Part shown: positions 57,737-64,000 of the stretch, piece by piece
Layout: each line of letters begins with the position of its first letter
Position numbering within the stretch: the first letter of the stretch is position 1
NCBI GenBank assembly: GCA_037974665.1
Contig: CM075782.1
Span: 41,282,851 to 41,346,850, forward strand
DNA: 64,000 nt
DNA from: Ehretia macrophylla
Taxonomy: Eukaryota; Streptophyta; Magnoliopsida; Boraginales; Ehretiaceae
Direction: 5' to 3'
Program-made: the position numbers and the translations under genes
Notes under the pieces: model-generated
What the model was told of the DNA's origin: nothing
The model's database searches: none
What the model saw: only the letters and a program-made list of their open reading frames with translations

Positions 57737-58146
57737 ATTTCGTTGCATTTTTTGCCCCGTTCAGGCTTGCCAAGATGCTTTATCCATCACATTTCTATTA
57801 TCAAGTTCCACGGCATCTTGGGCAAGATAGCTTCGCTTTGCGTAGAGGTTGGGCCCGCAAACCGAGGGCATGGGGCCTGTTAACAGCTCTCTGTTGCTTC
57901 GGTGCCTATATCTTTTGATCCGTAAGTAGTTATGCTGCGTACAGCATACCGTTGGAAATCTCTTTGAGAGCTCTACGACGAGAGTAGCAAGCCTACTGTG
58001 CTGCGCCTGTTTTCAGAGCCTAAAATCGAACGTTTTCATCAATTTTGTGCTACTTTTCTTATATTTGTGCTGTTTCTTCGTCCCTGATCGTTCGTCAGGA
58101 GCCGCGAAAAGGATGATAAATAAGGGATTTGCGCACTCAACATGAC

Positions 58147-58266
58147 GAGTGCGATCATACCAGCAGTAATGCACCGGATCCCATCAAATCTTCGAAGTCA
58201 AACGTGCTTGGGAGAGAGTAGTACTAGGATAGGTGACCCACATGGCAGTATTTGTGTTGCCCTCCC
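58147..58266 (+). rRNA. 5S rRNA copy 57, variant type, decayed
   Basis: Last copy in the window. Box A AGTCAAACGTGC, box C AGGATAGG, and a 3' end (GCAGTATTTGTGTTGCCC) that is clearly degraded. Confidence 0.86.
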
Positions 58267-58533
58267 TTTTCGTTTTGAATTTTTTGCCCCGTTCAGGCTT
58301 GCCAACATCCTTTATGCATCACATTTCTATTACCGAGTACCACGGCATCCTGGGCAAGACAACTTTGCTTCGCGTAGAGGCTGGGCCTGCATACTGAGGG
58401 CGTGGGGCCTATGACCAGGTCTCCGTTGCTACGGTGCCCATAAGTTTTGAACCGTAAGGAGTTATGCAGCACACAGAATACCGTTGGAAAGCCTGGTCTG
58501 CTGCGCCTAATTTCAGGGCCCAAAATCGAACAT

Positions 58534-60827
58534 AACTAACTTAGAGCTCATTTAGAAAATAATTTTTGTAGTTGAATGAATAGTGTTACGTAACTAACTT
58601 AGAGATTTAATTAGCTAGCTCACATGTTTCACTCTAGGCTCGTTTTAAGCTTACTACGCGCATTATAATTGACCACTTAAACACCCAAACTTGACCCCAC
58701 CCAACCATGCACCTTAAATATCAACTAAAGCCCATAAAATACAAAAGAAAAAAAAAATAAAAGCTGAAAAAGCAGGCAGAAACCCGACAGCCCTTCTTGC
58801 ACTTGGGAGGAAAATTTTCTTCATCAACTCTCCAATTCAAGCCAAGCCAAGCCTTGAGCAACTAGTGTAGGGTGTTTGCAAGCTTCCTAGGTGCTCCTAC
58901 GCGTATTGGTGAGGGATTTCACGGCTTGTTTTTGCATTTCTAAATAGTTACTCTTTTCTTGATTTGTTGAAAATGTGTTCAAATGCTATTGTATTAATTA
59001 TCTATGCTATTATACCATGTATATGAATGCTAGAGAACATATTTGAGCCATCGTTTCGCAATTTAAACGGTTAGAATCGTTAGTTTGATTTTTAGGGTGA
59101 ATAGTGACATTTTTCTAGGGTTTTGTGTAATTGCTCGAATTAGCTTGATTCAATGCTGCTAATAGAAGCCCTAGGTGATAATGAAGGTAGTCTAATAGCC
59201 CCGCGCACTTACATTGCCCTATAATCCCATAAAACGTAAATTAGCCGACTTTAATTTGGGGCTTCTGAGGTTAATGCGAATCCGGGTGAATTCGGGCTTC
59301 AATTCTAGTATCCTTAGGCTACCTAGGTGCTATAGAAGCCTTGATATCCCTTGTTTGAAGCCCGCACAATGTATGTGTAGTTTAAAGCCATAAGTAGGAA
59401 TTTGGGGCTTTCGGGATAATCGCAGCCATTTGAATGAGTTAGAGGGATGAGAGGGTACCTTGAGGGTTAGTTAGAAGGCTGGGAGAGTTTCCTTTGAAAA
59501 TGGAATCATTAACCTTGTTTTGGAAGAGAAATAGTTTGAAAAACAAAGGGGTTTATGTGCTATTTCGGTTGTCTCACACTTCTAAACCCATGGTATGACT
59601 TCTTGAGTGTTTATATGTGATTTTAAGTTGATTTGGAGCTTTTGGTATGATTCTATGCTTATTTTGTATATGTTCCTTTGTAAACTGCTTATTAGCTTTT
59701 ATAATTGCTTCTATCCTAATTGCATCGAGGTCAACCTACTTTGTTGATCCTCCTATGTGTTAATGCTTATATTATTGCTATTAACTTGCCATTGTTAAGT
59801 GCATTGCATAGTGGTTGCGCAACCATAGTGTCAGGGGCGGATGTGTTGAATATCGGCTGGGCGGCAGAGGGCTTGCCGGTGGATATTCAAACTCCGTGCC
59901 CTATTCCCTCATTCGCCTGGTCCGGAGATTGCCAGGGGATGTTGGGTCGTAGGATTCGGGGTACATCCAGAGTACACCCACTGGAGTGATTGGGGTTATG
60001 CCGGCTTATCGTGATCGTGCTCGTGGTTCGTGGATCGTGAATGAAGACCAGTGAAGATTGGTGTATAGGGGATTGTGTGAAATGTATCCTTTTAATTGTG
60101 TGGTTACTTATGTTATCATTGCTTCTTAAATTGTCTAAGTGATATTGTTGTATAACTGTATTATCTGTTGCATTGCACGCCCCCAGGACTATATCCCTCA
60201 CTGGGCAACAGTGGTTGCTCATACCTCGCTAACATGTTTCAGGTGGCACAGTTGGTGGAGTTGCCTTAGCTGCTGTGTGATATTTGTCTGAGGCGGATGT
60301 GCTTTCCGGTTGCTATGTGAAGAATTTGTTGTTCCATGTATAATCTATTTTGGGGCCTTAAAGCTCATGTATGTATTTGAGTAATATGTAAGCTGGAAGT
60401 CTGATAATGTAGTAGCAGTGGTAATTCTATGGCTTGTAATAACTTATATTTCTATTTCTAGTTGCTTTGCATGCTTGCGCGTGAATAGCTGAGTGTAGAA
60501 TGTTTTATCTCTACGAATGTTTTAATGTTATCCTAGAATGGCATGGTTATTAGACTATATTATAAACAAGTTACTTGCATGCTTGTGTGGTTTTGGAACT
60601 GTTGTTTGTCTTAAGGCTCGGATGGCCTTAAAGCTAAGATCTTTAGTTATAAATGAATGTCTTGTTATGTTGTGGCTTTATTGAGTATTTATAGGTTTTC
60701 AGAATGTCCATAGTACAGGGAAACTCTGTCTGTTTTTCCCCTAAAATTTTGTGACCGGGTTTGGTATTGGGTTGAAAATAGCATGGTTATTAGAGCCTCC
60801 GGTCCCGTGAGGGATCGGGGCGTTACA
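58534..60827 (+). repeat. Sibling element 5' LTR, truncated at its start
   Basis: Matches the 3' LTR from GAGCTCATTTAG (58544; 62118 in the 3' LTR) onward, so about 200 bp are missing. The 14 bases TAACTAACTTAGAG at the junction (58533-58546) repeat LTR bases 58591-58604 and look like templated filler. GC-rich island at 59810-59995 with GGTTGCGCAACC at 59813-59824. Ends CGTTACA. Confidence 0.92.
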
Positions 60828-60829
60828 GG

Positions 60830-60841
60830 TGGTATCAGAGC
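60830..60841 (+). other. Sibling element primer binding site
   Basis: TGGTATCAGAGC two bases after the LTR end; initiator tRNA-Met type. Confidence 0.93.
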
Positions 60842-60860
60842 TTAGTTAGCTCTAAGCTGG

Positions 60861-60880
60861 GACAGGGTCCTCGGCCTGTC
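60861..60880 (+). other. Post-primer stem-loop of sibling element
   Basis: GACAGG (60861-60866) and CCTGTC (60875-60880) are perfect 6-bp arms around GTCCTCGG. Same position and flanks as the stem-loop at 39527-39546 in the LARD-like element. Confidence 0.55.
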
Positions 60881-61380
60881 GGGTAGTAACCCTTGCGTGT
60901 GTGCTTGATTAAGTGTGTGTCTTAAAAGTGTATGCCTGCATGTTTGATTGTGTGTCTGGTATTGAATGTGTGCACCTATGTGATATAATTATGTGTTACG
61001 TGCTAAATGTGTGCAAGGTGAAGCAAAGTGGCTAGTTATGCATCAAATTGACTTCGTGAATTATTAAATGCTTGAACTGTTGCTTGTAATGTGTGTATTT
61101 GAATGTCTTTGATTGAGTTGTGTTATGCTTGACTTGATTATCGTGCTTGAATGACTTTGATGATTACACTGTTTCACAAACTCTTTCATTAACATGTTTG
61201 CGTAATAGTTTAAAGAAAGATTATACATATGCAATTGTTTGGCATGCATACATAGCCGTCGAATGGTAAGAAAAACTCATTCCTCCCCTAAAGAGAGGTG
61301 ATTAATGGCAGGCCTTCCAAATTATGTTGATTAGCAGAAATGAGAGGCAATTAATCAGCCTTTATTTGGGAATTGGTGGA
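60881..61380 (+). other. Sibling element interior, no gene seen
   Basis: T/G-rich stretch with TGTGTG runs and no reading frame of note on the plus strand. Confidence 0.6.
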
Positions 61381-61870
61381 TATAGTTGGAGCTCAGTTAT
61401 TGGGATTCTTCTAAGGCCTTCTTCAGTGCTTAGCGGTCATAAATGAGTAGCTTCTTTTGGGGTTTCTATATGACAGTTCTCTGGAGTATATTCTTGGTAT
61501 TTTCTTATCAGCTATTCATTTGGTATTCTTTTGTCAGCATCTCTCAGAAGAATTGGTATATGGGATTCTTTTTAGCCTTATTATCTGGTATTATTTACAA
61601 TACTCCTGCTCGAAACTTTTATTGGTATTTTCTCTCCGCTCTTAGTTGGGATTTTATTCTTCTATGGTATTCGTGCCAGCGGGATTCTTATTTGGATTTC
61701 GAAGTAGCATCTCTATTGGAGCCTTTATTTGGCCTTATTACGTGAGGTTCACAGACAATACTACTGGGATTTCTTAATGAGCTTCCACGAGAATTCGTAT
61801 ATGGTATTCTTGCTTAGCAACTGAAGACGAATAATCAGAGTTGGTTTTCAGTTGATGCAGATGTTCTCTT
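61381..61870 (+). other. Pre-PPT region with recurring ATTCTT motifs
   Basis: GGTATTCTT, GGGATTCTT and GGTATTTTC words recur through about 490 bp. A 100-codon frame (61443-61745) is open but its product is dominated by F, L, W, Y and S, which simply reflects the T-rich words; I do not regard it as a gene. The autonomous element has coding sequence at the equivalent position. Confidence 0.65.
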
Positions 61871-61879
61871 GTGAAGAAG

Positions 61880-61897
61880 AATTGCGTGGACGCAATT
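61880..61897 (+). other. Hairpin before the polypurine tract
   Basis: AATTGCGT (61880-61887) and ACGCAATT (61890-61897) with GG between. Identical to the hairpin of the chromovirus, although here nothing is encoded. Confidence 0.8.
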
Positions 61898-61902
61898 AGT
61901 TT

Positions 61903-61915
61903 AAGGGGGAGAGGA
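61903..61915 (+). other. Sibling element polypurine tract
   Basis: AAGGGGGAGAGGA, identical to that of the chromovirus, abuts TGTGACGCCCGAG of the 3' LTR. Confidence 0.92.
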
Positions 61916-64000
61916 TGTGACGCCCGAGATTTAGCCATGCATTCAATTACTGTTGCATCCTTTATTTGCGCACCTCTTTCTATGTCTTATTAATTGTCTT
62001 CTTAAATTACTATTCACTCCGTTTTTAAACTGCATTCTATTGGTTAATTAGCATTTTTATTAAATCATATTAATTGTAAAAGTAGTGGGAAAATGTGCTA
62101 TTGAGTTAGAGGCGATAGGAGAGCTCATTTAGAAAATAATTTTTGTAGTTGAATGAATAGTGTTACGTAACTAACTTAGAGATTTAATTAGCTAGCTCAC
62201 ATGTTTCACTCTAGGCTCGTTTTAAGCTTACTACGCGCATTATAATTGACCACTTAAACACCCAAACTTGACCCCACCCAACCATGCACCTTAAATATCA
62301 ACTAAAGCTCATAAAATGCAAAAGAAAAAAAAAATAAAAGCTGAAAAAGCAGGCAGAAACCCGACAGCCCTTCTTGCACTTGGGAGGAAAATTTTCTTCA
62401 TCAACTCTCCAATTCAAGCCAAGCCAAGCCTTGAGCAACTAGTGTAGGGTGTTTGCAAGCTTCCTAGGTGCTCCTACGCGTATTGGTGAGGGATTTCACG
62501 GCTTGTTTTTGCATTTCTAAATAGTTACTCTTTTCTTGATTTGTTGAAAATGTGTTCAAATGCTATTGTATTAATTATCTATGCTATTATACCATGTATA
62601 TGAATGCTAGAGAACATATTTGAGCCATCGTTTCACAATTTAAACGGTTAGAATCATTAGTTTGATTTTTAGGGTGAATAGTGACGTTTTTCTAGGGTTT
62701 TGCGTAATTGCTCGAATTAGCTTGATTAAAGGCTTCTAATAGAAGCCCTAGGTGCTAACGAAGGTAGTCTAATATCCCCGCGCACTTACATTGCTCTATA
62801 ATCGCATAAAACGTAAAATAGCCGACTTTAATTTGGAGCTTCCAAGGTTAATGCGAATCCGGGTGAATTCGGGCTTCAATTCTAGTATCTTTAGGCTACC
62901 TAGGTGCTATAGAAGCCTTGATATCCCTTGTTTGAAGCCCGGACATTGTATGTGTAGTTTAAAGCCATAAGTAGGAATTTGGGGCTTTCGGGATAATCGC
63001 AGCCATTTGAATGAGTTAGAGGGTTGAGAGGGTACCTTGAGGGTTAGTTAGAAGGCTGGGAGAGTTTCCTTTGAAAATGGAATCATTAACCTTGGTTTGG
63101 AAGAGAAATAGTTTGAAAAACAAAGGGGTTTATGTGCTATTTCGGTTGTCTCACACTTTTAAACCCATGGTATGGCTTCTTGAGTGTTTATATGTGATTT
63201 TAATTTGATTTGGGTCTTTTGGTATGATTCTATGGTTATTTTGTTTATGTTCCTTTGTAAACTGCTTATTAGCTTTTGTAATTGCTTCTATCCTAATTGC
63301 TTCGAGGTCAACCTACTTTGTTGATCCTCTTATGTGTTAATGCTTATATTATTGCTATTAACTTGCCATTGTTAAGTGCATTGCATAGTGGTTACGCAAG
63401 CATAGTGTCAGGGGCGGATGTGTTGAATATCGGCTGGGCGGCAGAGGGCTTGCCGGTGGATATTCAAACTCCGTGCCCTATTCCCTCATTCGCCTGGTCC
63501 GGAGATTGCCAGGGGATGTTGGGTCGTAGGATTTGGGGTACATCCGGAGTACACCCACTGGAGTGATTGGGGTTTTGCCGGCTTATCGTGATCGTGCTCG
63601 TGGTTCGTGGTTCGTGAATGAAGACCAGTGAAGATTGGTGTATAGGGGATTGTGTGAAATGTATCCTTTTAAATGTGTGGTTACTTATGTTATCATTGCT
63701 TCTTAAATTGTCTAAGTGATATTGTTGTATAACTGTATTATCTGTTGCATTGCACGCCCCCGGGACTATATCCCTCACTGGGCAACAGTGGTTGCTCATA
63801 CCTCGCTAACATGTTTCAGGTGGCACAATTGGTGGGGTTGCCTTAGCTGCTGTGTGATATTTGTCTGAGGTGGATGTGCTTTCTGGTTGCTATGAGAAGA
63901 ATTGGTTGTCCTATGTATAATCTATTTTGGGGCCTTAAAGCTCATGTATGTATTTGAGTAATATGTAAGCTGGAAGTCTGATAATGTAGTAGCAGTGGTA
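61916..64000 (+). repeat. Sibling element 3' LTR, cut by window end
   Basis: Starts TGTGACGCCCGAG. From the match to the 5' LTR, about 400 bp more should lie beyond the window. GC-rich island at about 63386-63570, with the palindrome decayed to GGTTACGCAAGC. Confidence 0.92.

Larger units (their letters stand above)
55848..58533 (+). repeat. 5S rDNA tandem array, right segment (copies 53-57)
   Basis: Five units following the chromovirus. The array stops inside a spacer at about 58533, where truncated LTR sequence begins. The last spacer also lacks about 30 bp around the AGCTCTC palindrome (near 58490). The copy 52 to 53 distance without the chromovirus is 505 bp, short by the 27 bp missing from copy 52. 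Confidence 0.93.
58534..64000 (+). mobile_element. Non-autonomous sibling of the chromovirus (partial)
   Basis: Plus-strand element with a 5'-truncated LTR (58534-60827), a primer site, an interior of only 1088 bp without gag or pol, a polypurine tract, and a second LTR running past the window end. Its LTRs, hairpin and polypurine tract are clearly homologous to those of the element at 45821-55847. It therefore looks like a deletion derivative that relies on that family for enzymes. No left target duplication remains. Confidence 0.9.

Noticed and set aside
1-58533. The 5S repeats as Cassandra-type TRIM retrotransposons
   Set aside because: Cassandra elements carry 5S sequence in their LTRs, but here there is no primer site, polypurine tract or target duplication between units, and the units run continuously head to tail at about 531 bp.
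61443-61745. 100-codon hydrophobic frame, possibly a membrane protein
   Set aside because: Its composition follows directly from T-rich ATTCTT words; the overlapping frame at 61457 is equally open, and nothing similar is seen in the related elements.
1-64000. CRISPR array
   Set aside because: The regular repeats are 531-bp gene units, not short repeats with unique spacers, and the window is eukaryotic.

Overview
This is plant nuclear heterochromatin. The window is a decayed tandem array of 5S ribosomal RNA genes that has been opened by four LTR retrotransposons. I find 57 recognisable 5S-derived copies (one split by an insertion) in units of about 531 bp: a 120-bp gene plus a spacer of about 411 bp. 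The plant assignment rests on the 5S sequence type, the AAATAAG-like Pol III upstream element near -28, retrotransposon primer sites of initiator tRNA-Met type, and chromodomain-bearing Ty3/gypsy plus Ty1/copia elements of flowering-plant type. A dicot is likely; I cannot name the species. I found no single-copy host protein gene, and the many short reading frames in the array are spacer artefacts.

Layout: 1-10916 5S array (copies 1-21). 10917-20705 Ty1/copia element on the minus strand, 9.8 kb, two 1956-bp LTRs, 5-bp target duplication CTTTA, one gag-pol frame broken by three in-frame stops. 20706-36420 5S array (copies 22-51), including a six-unit block of about 3.2 kb duplicated in tandem. 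36421-45075 non-autonomous large LTR element on the plus strand (target duplication GACCC, inside a 5S gene) whose only reading frame is a 167-residue protein with two zinc knuckles. 45076-45820 5S array (end of copy 51, copy 52). 45821-55847 Ty3/gypsy chromovirus on the minus strand, 10.0 kb, two 2489-bp LTRs, target duplication CACAG, with gag, protease, RT, RNase H, integrase and chromodomain but two stops and one frameshift. 55848-58533 5S array (copies 53-57). 58534-64000 a second non-autonomous element on the plus strand, a sibling of the chromovirus, with a truncated first LTR and a second LTR that leaves the window.

Taking out the first three elements and one copy of each target duplication restores the unit phase (531, 529 and 505 bp, the last short only because copy 52 lacks the end of its gene), which supports the element boundaries independently. 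The 5S copies fall into subfamilies. Most carry C20G, A43T, C67A and changes at 94-96 relative to the usual plant 5S sequence; a minority (copies 2, 49, 55) keep the usual bases, and two of these sit next to a distinct spacer type. Decay is concentrated at CpG positions, as expected for methylated silent repeats. The two non-autonomous elements keep what a parasite of an autonomous element would need in cis: LTRs, primer site, a post-primer stem-loop, a hairpin before the polypurine tract, and the tract itself.
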